A stretch of 42,647 nucleotides of DNA, from contig JAMYHX010000378.1 of the NCBI GenBank assembly GCA_025529335.1, positions 1 to 42,647 on the forward strand. Direction: 5' to 3'. This DNA is from Rhizopus sp. PT2906. Taxonomy: Eukaryota; Mucoromycota; Mucoromycetes; Mucorales; Rhizopodaceae. This document shows, piece by piece, positions 19,210 through 31,126 of this stretch. The position numbers and the translations under genes were made by a program. The notes beneath the pieces are model-generated. The model searched no databases and had not been told where the DNA came from. It saw only the letters and a program-made list of their open reading frames with translations. Within the stretch, counting starts at the first letter, position 1. Each line of letters begins with the position of its first letter.

Positions 19210-22200
19210 TTACTTGAGTAGGTTCTTTAGATCACTCATGTTGGTGGTGAAACCGGCGTAATCAATTGCTACGATACATATCTTCGTCTTCTTCTCCTTA
19301 ACATAAGTTAAAAAATCTATAAAAAGCGTGTTAATTTTTCGAGATTTGACTAGAAGTTCTATTCTTTTTTTTTTTTCACCCTGCGTATTTCCGTGGATTT
19401 GATCTAGGCTGGATAGAATATCTTGATCAAATAAATCTCGTTTGCTTAAAGCTTGCTTAACACTGCTACTGGGAGAGACGAAGACTTTTTGAACAAGCGA
19501 TCTTTGATACAGTATGTTTATCATTCTTTGTGTAGTAAAGCCCGATTTTCACTTGCTTTCTTGGACTTTCTGCAATATACAATGACTTCGTAACCATCAT
19601 CTTTGAGTTGCTTAATGTATGCATGGTGTCTGGGGATTGTACTGACAACGTTACTTGCAACCTCATCTATAAAACTGGAATCAACACGTTATCTTGTCCT
19701 ATAATACCGTTTTCAAGCTTACCATAAAATTGATTGTCTAGCACGCTCAAAGTCCTGACTCTTATCTTTACTGTTTCAGATCCTTGACTCTTTAATACTT
19801 TTCGCTCAGGGTCCTGATTTAAGAAGTCGATGTTTTGTTTCCTCAACCATTGATTGAACCCCAAAGCCGTAGTCTTATTGAAACGCTCTGTGTATTTCCA
19901 AAGTACGCCCAAAACAGTTTTATCAGAAACACTTGTTAGCTTGAAAAGAGAGTCTGTACAGTGTTCCGAATTTGGACGATACGCATAGTTTATGAAGTCC
20001 ACAATTTGTACTTCGTTTTCTATTCTGTTGTTAATAAGAATTGTCAGTCGTTCCTACGACAATCGTTGTTGGCTCCACTCCGGCTTCGGATGTGGCTCTG
20101 TTTTCGGTAACATCACCAAAAAGCTTGTTGGCCATTTCTCGTCCTCGCTTGTGTTGGTCATGCAGCTTGTAGTAGTAATTCTCGAAAGTATTTGACTTGA
20201 GGCTCCAGTTTACATGCAACTTTACCTGATCGATCTCTGATCCCATTGTAACAACCTTGGTACTAGAAGCTGGCCGAATCGAGTGAACGGTGAACCTATC
20301 TGTATCGATGCATGCTTCATCCATAACACCTTTCAGCCAGAAAGCAACTGTGGCTGGCTTAACTGATTGCCGTGTATTCGGGTTGTCTTGTGTCATATTC
20401 GTCAAGAAAAGTGTGTGGTTTTGCGATAGATGATTTCGGTGATCTTTGGTGAATGTATAAAATGTCCAAAGTGTGTGCACCGGACAGGCTTCCTTATTTT
20501 CAATCGCGTCTAGTTTCGATTGTTTGGGTCGTAGTTCTTTTGGGTTTCTCGCTGTTAAAGTTACATCCAATGGCTCATCTTCAAAACCTTCTTTCATCTG
20601 GAATTTGACATCCCTAAACTGTAATGTGCCCATATCCGACCTTGGTCTCCACATGGTCGCGATGGTTAAATGGGTTAATGTCATCAACTGTAACTTGTTC
20701 ATGTTCAATTCCGAAGTCAATCCCCATGACAATGTAGCTTGTATCAGTACCTTGACATCATAGATTTCTTGCGTGCTGTTTAGTAATTTCTCTTCCTTCC
20801 TTCCTCTTGCTTCAAAATATTGTATGACCAGTTGGTTGGATGCTATAGGTGAACGATGTGCATGAATCACCCTATACACTGATGCTATTGCTGAACGTAT
20901 AATGTTTAATGAAGAGTAGGAAAGCGTCTTCTTATACGTTAAGTATTCTACCAAATGTTCTGGACTATATTCTGTTGGATTGTACTGAGGATTTTGTGAT
21001 TTACACCATGTTGACCAGCGTGCCCAGGCTTGGTCGTAGTTCTTTCTTGTAGATGGCTTATTGGGTTCCTTTAGAAATTCGACTATTGAATCGCTGATAC
21101 CCTTATTTGCTTGGAACGCCCTGATAATAGCTATGCAGTCACCGACCATATCTTGTTCAGTTGGATCTTTATCGGATTGTCTATACTCTGACGTATAACC
21201 ATTGGCCATCAATATTGGCTGCTCCATGTTGGGGTGATCATCATTGCCTTTGCAACCCTGTCTGCCTGTAATTTCCTTATGACTCTCGGTATTAACTTCC
21301 ATGGCGGATGAAGGTATAGTTCCTTCTTCAGCCATTCTTGATGAAAAGCATCTGTTGCTTGAGCTTGGGGATCCGGCTGGAAACTCCAGAACTTCGTCAG
21401 CCGTTTGTTCTCCCTGATCGTAAACGCATCTATTGTCATTCTGCCCCAGTGCTGTTGAATCATTTGGAAGAATCGCCTTGGAAGAGTCCATTCATATAGT
21501 GGTTTCTTCTTTCCGCTGAGATAGTCCGCTCGAACATTTTTCACTCCCTGTGTATGAAAGTATCTTACCGTCAATTTGTTGATCGTGATGACTTGCTGTA
21601 TTTCCAAGCTTAGCGTTTGAAGTAACGTGGATATTGTTCCCCCGGACTTCTTCGCATGTTTCAGTGCTGCCATGTTGTCGGTGTACACGTGTATCAATGA
21701 GTTTCGGAACTTTTGTGCGTGTAAGTATTACTTAATATTTCAAAATAATGTTTATACCTGGGCTCAAACCGATTATTCTATCGTTCATTGTTATGCCCGT
21801 GGGCTCTTTTTTCAAAGAATACAACCCTTTGCTCCAGTTGGTCAGATTAACCCTTCTTTTCATAAATTGCACTTCGTTATCGTCTTGTAGTATTTGCTCT
21901 GCTTGAGTCATTGATCAGTATTTGAAGTGTATGAAAAGGTTTTTCATTACCGATAGCTTTCTTTATGAACAGGACAACTGCCATATGTCCATCGATCTTC
22001 CATCCGTCATCCAGCCTGAGATATGGTTGGCTTCCTTTTGCAATATTGTTTTTTGCTTGTCGCTTGCTTCCAGCATGACGACATTCATACAGACTTCTCC
22101 AAAGATAGTCTGCACGCGGCCTACCTTTAACTTCATTTGGCTCTTGATCTATGGTGTTTATGATTGCCTTCTTTATAATCCGCTTAATACCATACTTGAC

Positions 22201-22251
22201 AACGTAGCTCTCAAGTCTTATACTGTGCAATATCAGTTACTTAAAGTTCAT
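19210..22251 (-). pseudogene. Decayed gene with serine-recombinase-like C-terminus, split by a DIRS-like fragment
   Basis: Reading from 22251 down: an ATG at 22251 lies about 120 bp downstream of a TATATATA box (22376-22383), but codon 5 is TAA. Then comes an open block (to 21877) with INTIDQEPNEVKGRPRADYL and LRLDDGWKIDGHMAVVLFI, a one-base frame break near 21905, and a block ending MNDRIIGLSP at 21758. A phase-1 donor (21757) and acceptor (20020) flank 1738 nt holding the DIRS-like fragment. The frame resumes with ENEVQIVDFINYAYRPNSEH, NKTTALGFNQWLRKQNIDFLN, phase-consistent introns 19667-19722 and 19317-19379, and a one-base break near 19533. The C-terminal part (EVIVYCRKSKKASENRALL, RSLVQKVFVSPSS, ICIVAIDYAGFTTNMSDLKN) has the layout of a small serine recombinase N-terminal domain, with Y-x-R-x-S, but DYAG where resolvases have DR..R. 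Function unknown. Confidence 0.5.
20031..21725 (-). mobile_element. DIRS-like retrotransposon fragment (RNase H + tyrosine recombinase)
   Basis: The first frame (about 21725-21209) is the RNase H end of a DIRS-type RT-RH polyprotein: LIHVYTDNMAALKHAKKSGG, ADYLSGKKK, YEWTLPRRFF, HWGRMTIDAF, DAFHQEWLKK and HPPWKLIPRVI. Its reverse transcriptase part is missing. A second frame (21491-20031) overlaps it by about 280 bp, as is usual in DIRS elements, and encodes a tyrosine recombinase with Arg in ATMWRPRSDMGTL, HxxR in VHSIRPASS and Tyr in NWSLKSNTFENYYYKL. All catalytic positions are present. Neither terminal repeat nor internal complementary region is visible and both ends are truncated, so it is not autonomous. 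Confidence 0.9.
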
Positions 22252-22573
22252 TTTGTATGATTTCAGAAAGAAAAAGAGAAACAATGACAACAATTTAGAT
22301 TTCTTTATAGTCCCTGAAAGGAACACGTTATTAACTTGTTTAAAAAAAAGAAAGTTGCCGTGCCTTATAAGGGGGTATATATACTGTTCTTCCCTTACCA
22401 ATACTGAAATAGCATCATCGTCAACCCTACTTCTCGCTTTTTTAAAGAAAGGTTGCTTCTATAGAACCAATGTTAAGTTGGCCCGATATTAATGAAAAAT
22501 GCAGGAATAGCTTTGCTAAATATGGCAAACAAAGAGTTACTTTATTTATCATGAGGAGGTTCCTGTAATTTTA

Positions 22574-25394
22574 CTATGTCTCCAAAAATACATCTTCGCC
22601 TTTCCATAGTTTTACAAAGCACACTTCAACTTGAATACCGACACTGGTGAGTGTATCAATCCATAGTTTTTGAGTTTCAGATAAGGTATCTCCGGGCCCT
22701 TTTACTATAAATCACGTTTAGATTGTTTATCCCAAAAAAGACATAAACGATTAACCTTCAGAAAATAGACATTCCTTCTTTTCATAATTCCAGCAACTTG
22801 TATACATAAAGTATTAGTTACTCGTCTTTATAATATCTTGTATAAATTTACCAAAGATCTGGCATTCCGCTTTGTCGCTGTCCATATTCCTCAAAAAGTA
22901 GTTTACATAGAGAGGCTAATGGCAAGGGGCCAATACACTTTTTGGATATATAAATAACAACACCAAATAAGCATTGACCTCTTTTTCTCTTACCTCGGCT
23001 ATCTCTAATATATCCTCTAGCTCATAATTCCAGTTGACGCCTATACATAATGTCTGTCTGGGTCTTTCTCTGGTATCGACTGTCTTTATGATATCTAAAT
23101 AATCACCATTTTCTATTGCACTTAATCTTTTTTGAATAATGTCTAATCGACCTATTTATCATTTTTCATCATCTAAATCATCATTGTTTACAGTGATTTC
23201 AATTGCTCTTACTTTCATAAAATGCATCTGATCGTATATCCAATGGTGCAGTCTGATAAGGCGTTTCAAAGACACCAGGAATAGGCGCAAATATAACGTC
23301 CCAAAACAACAGGGATGCCTTTTATATTCGCTTGGTTACTATTTTTTGTAATATAAGAATATATTACTTACAATCATCCTTATTATCCCATTCTCTGCAT
23401 GCAGTCTATACAAACGAGGTTTATAAAAGGATATACACACAACACAAAGAGAGAGACCTTACCCTTTGAAGCCTTTTTTGGCATAATATTCTAGGGCAAC
23501 TTCTTCTACTGAGCACTCTGCGCCATTATTTGTTCTCCATATAGACTTTTTATTTACACTATCGTTTGATATACGTTCACCTGTAAAGAATATGCATCAG
23601 ATAATGAAAAAATAATAATCATAATACTAATACCGTAAACTGTAATCTCCCTAGGCTTTCTTAGGCTCATATAGGAAAAGTCATGTTGTTCTCTCTTTGG
23701 AATAGAAAGTTGTCGTTCTAAACGTTTTATACGCTCCTGTATCCCATGAATATAGACTAAATGGAGATCCTTTGTCAGTTAGCCTGCTGCTTGTTTTCAC
23801 CTTGTTACTTACTTTGATGAACAAGAGGGTCATGCAATGCATCAATACATGTTTGTAATGCACACTTCTTTTGTTCCCTCATGACCTTTGCGTCTTTTCT
23901 TTCTAAATAGTTCATTTGAACCAAAGCAAGCCTTTCGTACCACTTGCCTCGTTTGCCCAGACGATACACGCGCTGACTTAGTAGTTTGTGTAAGATAAGA
24001 GATTCTAGCTCATATTCATGTAACTTGGCCAATATCTCTGTCCCTCGGTCTAATAATCTGGTATATATCCAGCCTATATGAAAAAATGAATAAAACGTAC
24101 GCGTCTTTTCACACTATGAATTACCTGCTTCGAATCGTCTTTTATAATATGGCCTCTGACTCGTTTGTTCTGAATAAATGCATTCATCCCAAACACTCAT
24201 CTTGGACTCACAAAGTGACCAGCATGAGGCTAATAGTGCCTGTATGTCCTCACCGTTATCTTTTTGACCAACTGTCCTTGTCCTGGGCACATCTTTTATC
24301 ATTGTTTCAAATTCCTTTTCTATTAGCAATGCCTCTTCAAACTTTAATAAATCAGCACGACAGGACCAAATAGAATTTGATCGAGACCATGTATACTGAG
24401 GATAATTACGTCGACTGATTTTGGCTAATATTGAACTAGCGATATAGTTTGCATCATGCAGGCTAGTGATTCGATAATAGACAATCTGTAGACGTTGGAA
24501 AAGTTCATACACCTCAGATCGTACACGTAAACATGGTCCTGTTTAAGAACATAAATATATAAAGGGGTTAAAAAGAGTATATCTTACCTAGATACTTGTT
24601 TACAGTATCCCATAGCTTTTTCATTTTTGATTCATGAATAGTTTGTGAATTACCATAACTAATATGATCTGACAAGGCGTACTTTACTATCTCCTTTATA
24701 CACCCATTCTTTCTCTAAATATAAATACGCGCATGAGTTGTATACATATGCGTATGTGTATGTCATCTTTACTGTTTCCTGCATATCAATATGTCTTTCT
24801 TTTGCAATATTTTTCAACTCAGGCTTTGTCAAGACATGTAACGCTGCTTCTATATCTTTCAGATCACTTTCTATAAATCCAATCTCATTTAATTCTTGAA
24901 TAGCCTTATTCAAATCTGTTAATGGATAATCTAACGTATCCTGCTTGATCCATTTATATCTTCTCATTAATAACCTGACCAGCAGGTGTTTAGGATCATC
25001 TATTTATATATAAGTATCGCCACTTGATCCTTTTTACAAAAAAGAAACCTTTCAAACCAACAAATCTACAGCATAAATCGAGTTCTTTTTCATCAAGCAG
25101 ATAATCTTCTCCATCAAGCACGGTTTGAACCATATCATCAAATTCTTGTGTGTATATAGAATTGCTAAACCTTTGCTCTATATGTGTACTATGTTCTTCC
25201 GTTTCTATTGACAAAGGTTTTGCTACTATTTCTACCCTTTCTTCTTCTTCTTCTTTGGCTACTTGTTCAATAATAACCTCTTCCTTTGTCTCATTGTTCT
25301 TGGTTTTCTGTTTCTTTTGAGTAAAAAAAGTGAACAAGGTACTCTGTGTCAATCGCTTGCTTTCAGCTCCTCTCTTCTTATTATTGCTGTGCAT
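22574..25394 (-). CDS. FAN1: FAN1 structure-specific nuclease (Fanconi-associated nuclease 1)
   Basis: Thirteen exons (25394-25049, 24999-24773, 24714-24588, 24538-24125, 24073-23813, 23756-23634, 23580-23463, 23405-23372, 23318-23213, 23151-22994, 22937-22852, 22796-22756, 22704-22574) join without frame breaks to 723 aa. FAN1 cuts branched and flap DNA in interstrand-crosslink repair. The SAP/helical region (FDDMVQTVLDGEDYLLDEKE, HLLVRLLMRRYKW) is followed by TPR-like helices and the VRR-NUC domain: LLFWDVIFAPIPGVFETPYQ, GMPD and EVKGPGDTLSETQ. Asp665, Glu680 and Lys682 keep the spacing of human D960, E975 and K977. There is no UBZ finger. Residues 17-24 (QSTLFTFF) form a canonical PCNA-binding PIP box. 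Divergent from the PPIL4-like gene 140 bp away. Confidence 0.96.
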
Positions 25395-25534
25395 AAAAAA
25401 AAAGAGAAGGAAAACTGACCTGTGTCACTTTTTTTTTTATTGGGCGTCTTGATGCCAATCGTTTAAGATTCCGAAGCTATCAAAACTAACTTGTTTTTTT
25501 CTTTTTTCTTTTATATATACACATTTATATACGC
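25395..25534. promoter_or_regulatory. 140-bp bidirectional promoter of FAN1 and PPIL4-like gene
   Basis: The two start codons are 140 bp apart on opposite strands, so all proximal control must fit here. The interval has two long T tracts (near 25430 and 25495-25510) and a TATATATAC sequence (25512-25520) about 20 bp before the plus-strand ATG. No known factor site was recognised. Confidence 0.5.
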
Positions 25535-26990
25535 ATGGCAAGTATCCAATATACACATGTATACACACACGTAGTAAATAAAGACTACTAATATTAGCTT
25601 TATATAGTCTGTCTTGATTGAGACGTCATTAGGTGACATTGTCATTGATTTATTCACAAAAGAATGTCCAAAGACGACATTAAACTTTTTGAAGCTTTGT
25701 AAAATCAAGTATTATAATTTTGCGCCATTCTTTAATGTTCAAAAGGACTTTATGGCACAAACAGGAGATCCTACAGGAAAGGGCGATCAAGGCGAGTCGA
25801 TCTACGGTATACTCAACGGACCCAGTCAACGTTACTTTCCAGCAGAGATCAATCCTTCATTAAAGCACACAAGACGAGGTATGGTCTCCATGGCCGTTGC
25901 AGCAGATGCCTCTGTTGAGAGTGGCGGTGTGAGTGGGAGTCAGTTCTTTATTACACTAGGTGAAAACTTGGATTATCTGGATGGTAAATATACCTTATTT
26001 GGTGAAGTAGCAGAAGGGTTTGAAACGCTAGACAAGATCAATGAGGCCTATTGCGATGAGCAAGGGAGACCTTACCGTGATATACGTATCAAGCATACAG
26101 TCATCTTAGATGATCCGTTCCCTGATCCAGAAGGACTGCAGGTTCCGGATAAATCACCTTTGCCTACCAAGGAGCAGTTGGAATCAATGCGTATCGCAGA
26201 GGACGAGGAACTGGAAGAAGGCGAAAACGAAGAGGAAATTGAAAGGGCAAACCGGGCAAGAGAAGCCAGGGCCCATGCATTGACACTGGAAATGATCGGT
26301 GATCTGCCGTTTGCTGAAGTGAAGCCGCCTGAAAACGTGTTGTTTGTTTGTAAATTGAACCCAATCACAAGAGACGAAGACTTGGAACTGATATTTTCAA
26401 GATTTGGACCTATTCATAGTTGTGAAATTATTCGTGATCGAGTGACGGGGGATTCACTCAGTTATGCATTCGTAGAATTTGAGAGAAAAGAAGATGCAGA
26501 AGAGGTAAATATGGACAAAAAAGGGGGGATGTAGGCTAATGCATATATGTATATCTAGGCTTATTTCAAAATGCAGTCCGTGTTGATTGATGACCGTCGT
26601 ATTCATGTCGATTTCTCTCAATCCGTGTCTAAGCTTCATAAAGATTGGATCCTTCAGCGTACCGGCAGAGATACCATGGGAGGCTTTGAAAATCTTACGA
26701 AACGAACAAGATACCGAGAGGAAGCAGATACGGCCGACACTAGTAAATATGAAATGGTGTTTGACAGAGATGACTATAAAAGACAAAAGTCAGCAGAAGG
26801 CAGAGATAAGAAAAGAGAGTATAGTCGAGACAGGAATAAAAGAAGAAACTATAGCCGAGAAAGAAGAAGAGATGACAGCAGGGACAAATATAGAAGAAGA
26901 GATGATAGTAGAGATAGACATAGAAGAGATGATAGCAGAGACAAGTATAGAAGAAGAGACGATAGCAGAGATAAATATAGAAGAAGATAA
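25535..26990 (+). CDS. PPIL4: PPIL4-type cyclophilin with RRM (Cyp6/Cwf27-like spliceosomal PPIase)
   Basis: Exons 25535-25537 (ATG alone), 25608-26504 and 26559-26990 give 443 aa. The first intron (25538-25607) has a GC donor (ATG/GCAAGT), needed to yield the conserved start M-SVLIETSLGDIVIDLF. A cyclophilin-type PPIase domain occupies residues 1-160 (NFLKLCKIKYYN, GESIYG, GSQFFITLGENLDYLDGKYT). A linker (LPFAEVKPPENVLFVCKLNP) leads into an RRM (RNP2 VLFVCKLN, RNP1 SYAFVEFE), and the C-terminus is an RD/RS-type repeat (DDSRDKYRRR repeated). Human PPIL4 has the same order and acts in the spliceosome. The canonical catalytic Arg is replaced by Asn (FFNVQKDFMAQ), so isomerase activity may be low. 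Confidence 0.93.
26880..26990 (+). repeat. Tandem repeat encoding the RD/RS tail of the PPIL4-like protein
   Basis: About four degenerate copies of a 27-30 bp unit encode DDSR-D-K/R-Y/H-RRR. The repeat ends at the stop codon, so copy-number change would alter only the tail length. Confidence 0.75.
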
Positions 26991-27266
26991 ATTATTTGCA
27001 CACAATATAATAACAATTACACTTTTGTTGGTAATCAACCTTTTCTTTATTGTTTAAAGACAACATTTAATAATACATAGAATGAGCTTGATATTTCTGA
27101 GACCTGTATAATGTGAACAACATTTTATTAATCATCTCTTTTACTTCTTTTATTATTATTTGTTGTCTGAAATTATCATTTTTCTATCAGTGTGCAAATG
27201 TGATTTCTGAATAAAGTGTAGATGAAGAAAATAAATATTTTTTTTTATTGTCATATTGTTATCAAG

Positions 27267-29129
27267 TTAGTAACGCTTTCTAAAGACTAATTTGAGTGAC
27301 GCAGGAGCCTTTGTGCTTGAAGATTCTAAAATAGGATGATCATAGTGGATCGAGTCCTTGGGAACTTCAATATCGTATTTTCGAACTATATATTACAATA
27401 ACACACAAAAATGATTAGTATTAAAAGCAGAAAACGCGTTTTTTGTTTTGGTTTACCTGTCATAGCAATCACAAGTCTCTGTTCAGCCAAACTAAAATTC
27501 ATACCAAGGCATTGACGAGCTCCGTTTCCAAAGGGCAACCATGTCATACCCGAATGAGAGTCATGCTCGCCACCTGGAAGAAATCGTTCGGGAACAAACT
27601 TGTATGGATCCTGCCAGTAGCGTGTATCATGATGAATAGCATGAATATCAACATTGACAACGGTTCCCTTTGGAATGGGAGTACCATCGACAACCATGTC
27701 TTCAGTAGCTACTCTTGGGAGGATATTGTCAGCAGGACCATTGAGACGCAAATTCTCCTTGATAGTGCAATTCAAATACTCCATGGATTTCAATTGCTCG
27801 AGGGTTGGAATAACATCAACTGGCTTATCGCCTAGGACCGTGTTAAGCTCTTCTCTTAGCTTACGTTGAACATCCTTATTCTTTGCAATGTTGTAAAAGT
27901 AGAAAGAGAGAGTTTCAGAAGTAGTATCATGTCCTGCCAAGAAAAATCCAGAGACGTTGTGCTTGAGTTCTTCGTCAGTCGCCAATCCTTCTCCTCTCTG
28001 TTGAGCTTCCAGCATCAAAGTAAGCAAATCCTTTTCGTTTTCGGGAACATGGGCTTGTGCGTTATTCTGTACTTCTTGACGCTTTTGCTTAATCATGGCT
28101 TCCAACATGCCATTCAGCTTTTTGATTGCTTCAAGGATTCTTCTTCTTTCAGGAGAAATAATCGACAAGATGGGGTTTAATGATGTAAGCATGTTTGCAG
28201 AAGGATTGAATAAAGCATTGTTGATGATATGGTAGGTTCTGGTCCAATAATCAGGGTCGCCCTTTAGGGCCTTAAAGTCAAATCCTATTACGTTTGAGTT
28301 TCATATCTTTATAAAAAGGGAAAGCTTACCAAATGCAGTGTGACCAAGGACATCAAGAGTAAAGTCTCTCATTACCGCGGAGATAGGTGTTCCGTCGTCC
28401 CCGTATTTATCAATAGCCGAGAAAAAATCAGGCATGACGCTGGCCATGGTTTGGATAGGCATTGAGCGATGGAAGGCAGGATTCATGATCTGTTTATATA
28501 TATATATATATATTAGGTTTCTTTAAACAATATATAGTCTGTTCTACCTTTCGTTGTTTTTTCCATGCATGTCCGTTCACAAATCCAACATTACTGCCTC
28601 CCAAAAACAAAACAGCCGGACTCTGTGGACCAAGTAGCTTGAGGAAGCTTTCTGATTTAGGGTATATTTCTTTTTGTTTGTTTAGATTAGTTTAAAAAAA
28701 CTGCAAGTACATCATATCAACTTACCTGACTTGAGAAGCACATGTTTGGCAGACATTGGAGTAGCAACGTGTACAGTCCATTCTAGGGGCAATTTACTCT
28801 ATATAATAAAGTTAAATCAATAATAGGGGGGCCTATAATTCTTTTACCACATAAAATCCATTGCCTTTCTTGATTACAGGTAAAACGATACGTTTATATC
28901 TAGATGATGGAGCCTCAGCAGTTAATAATGATTTAGCCATAGCAAAGTAAGAAACAGCAGGAATATGACGAATGCTCTTTGGTACTTTAAAGAATGAGTA
29001 GATGCGTTCAAGTACGACCAAGGCAACTGCTACGCCAATATAAGAGCGTTTTGATCTCTTTTGAAGAATTGGTACAAGTTTATCCAAAGCACGATGATAT
29101 GTTTCAATTGCAATTTCAGTCAATTCCAT
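27267..29129 (-). CDS. Cytochrome P450 monooxygenase
   Basis: Six exons (29129-28848, 28798-28726, 28651-28548, 28489-28330, 28284-27457, 27385-27267) encode 521 aa, a normal microsomal P450 length. An N-terminal anchor (YIGVAVALVVLERIYSFF) starts near residue 30. The core motifs are present: the I-helix AGHDTTSETL, ExxR in ENLRLN, the PERF-type VPERFLPGG, and the haem loop FGNGARQCLG with the ligand Cys. It resembles the large CLAN of Mucoromycota P450s (CYP509-type), but the family and substrate cannot be assigned from sequence alone. No biosynthetic cluster partner lies beside it. Confidence 0.93.
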
Positions 29130-30117
29130 TTTTTAAAAGATGTGTGTGCGTATGAAATAAAAGTAGAAACGTAAAATAGATGCGCGCATTTATATAGTTG
29201 AAGAAAAAGGTTGTGATTTGTGCCAAAAATGGCTAAAGCTCTAAGGATTTTGGCTTTTTCGGCGAAGGTTCTGCCGATTGTTTCAGCCAATGAGATTGCT
29301 TTCGGTCAAACAAACAATACACAAAGAAAGAAAAAGAGAGATTAAAACTAACAGAGTATTTGATATTATTTGTGTATCATGATATCATTGATAGGTTCAA
29401 TATAATAACAATGGCTTGCGTTGATCATAACTTAAGCTATTAAACCATTATTATCATGGTTTATTAAACCCCCGAAGCCAAGGCTAGGTGGAAAGATGGA
29501 CAGAATCACAGAGTTCGGAGGGGGGATTTCAATCATCCGCTTTGTGCTGTGTCACAATGATCGATTGCAACAATGCTCAGACTTTTTTTTAATTATCAAA
29601 CTATTCAACAATGTATAAAAAATAAAGTAAGCTTTGTTTTATATTTAAAAGGAAGGAATAAAGATTTAAAGTCTTTTCTTTTCTAAATGATGTATTATTC
29701 CTTCAATTAGTTTCAATAGACGCTATTAAAAATTACTTTAATTGGGAATGGAGACTGATCAGAGATTTTATGATGGTTCCACATGTATGATATTGACTCG
29801 AATGAGCAACGTCTGTAACAGCACAGCTTTGGATGATTTTCATAGTACCTTTATTTATCAAACATAAAAGGGCATCTTTGCGTTTTTAATAAAGACGAGT
29901 ATCTTACTGACTGATATATGTAACATAAATTAAGCATGTGTTTCTTTTATGATATTTACCATCTTGTGATTGGTGGGGTAAAGCTTTACCGTTTTATACT
30001 TGGAACGTATGACGAGAACTTTCATTATCACGGACGTATTTTTTAACTCCTTTTTGGCAAAAGCCTTCCTCTGATGAAAAGTGTCATGGCTCTACGAATC
30101 AATGTTTGTGTCAATTG

Positions 30118-30149
<32 letters not shown>

Positions 30150-30517
30150 TTCTTTATTTTCATATCAAGACTTATTTACCAAGTCGTCATAGTTTGATCC
30201 TTCTTCTCGTTTATTCTCTTTGAGGGATCTATAATAAAAAAAATAGTTCCTATCATTGCTTAGACTTTAGAGGAACTTGGTACTATGTCATACATTATTC
30301 AGACTCATGGTCATAAAAAGCGCTTGTCTGTCTATTATTTTTTTTCTTTCTTTTTCTACACACAATAGAATGCATAATTTAGACAGAATAAATAAAGAAT
30401 CTCAATCGCTGCCTTGTATATCTGTGTTAAAAGTACCCAAGTAAACATAAAGAAAAGAAAAAAGGTGACAGGTTACAAAGGACGTGTGGATAATATATAT
30501 AAATGTATAAACAGCTA
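29130..30517. other. Intergenic region upstream of P450, downstream of KH gene
   Basis: About 1.4 kb without a convincing exon. There is a TATA-like GCATTTATATAG at 29187-29198, about 60 bp upstream of the P450 ATG, and an A26 homopolymer near 30118-30143. No other structure was recognised. Confidence 0.5.
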
Positions 30518-31086
30518 TTATTCGGTTTCTTTTTTACTATCATTTTCCTCTATTTTACTCGATTCTTCCTTCTGTTCTTGTTCATCTTCATCCTTATTTT
30601 CTAATGGTTGCTCTTTATCCTCCTTCTCGTTGGATGCATCTGTTGATGAAGAAGTGTCTTTTGTCTGATTGTAATAATGTCCATAATATTGTTGGAACCA
30701 TTGATTGTAGGCTTCTTTTTGTTCTTGAGTTTGTGGTTGCCCGTAATAATGAGCGTAATATGCAGCTGCTTGTTCAGCTATATTGTTCAAGTCTGTACCA
30801 TTTCCTGTTTCTGTTGCTGTTGTTGGTTGTTGGTATCCTGCATAATTATATTGAGAATAAGCTTGGTACTGATCGTAGCCATATTGAGCATAGTATTGTG
30901 AATAGTCATATTGTTGGAATTGCTGTTCATAAAAGCTATATAATTCTAGTTAGTCATCTTACTAATTCTCTCTTTCTTTCTTTTTCTTTTTTCGACCACT
31001 TACCTAGTGTAGCTAGGACTAGAGTATCTTGCTGCATACTCAGGGTTTGCCTATAGAAAATAAATTTATAATTCATCCTTCTCTCT

Positions 31087-31126
<40 letters not shown>

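Noticed and set aside
26587..27057. 156-codon frame overlapping the end of the PPIL4-like gene
   Set aside because: Alternate frame of the RD/RS repeat tail; Glu/Ile-rich composition comes from the same repeat.
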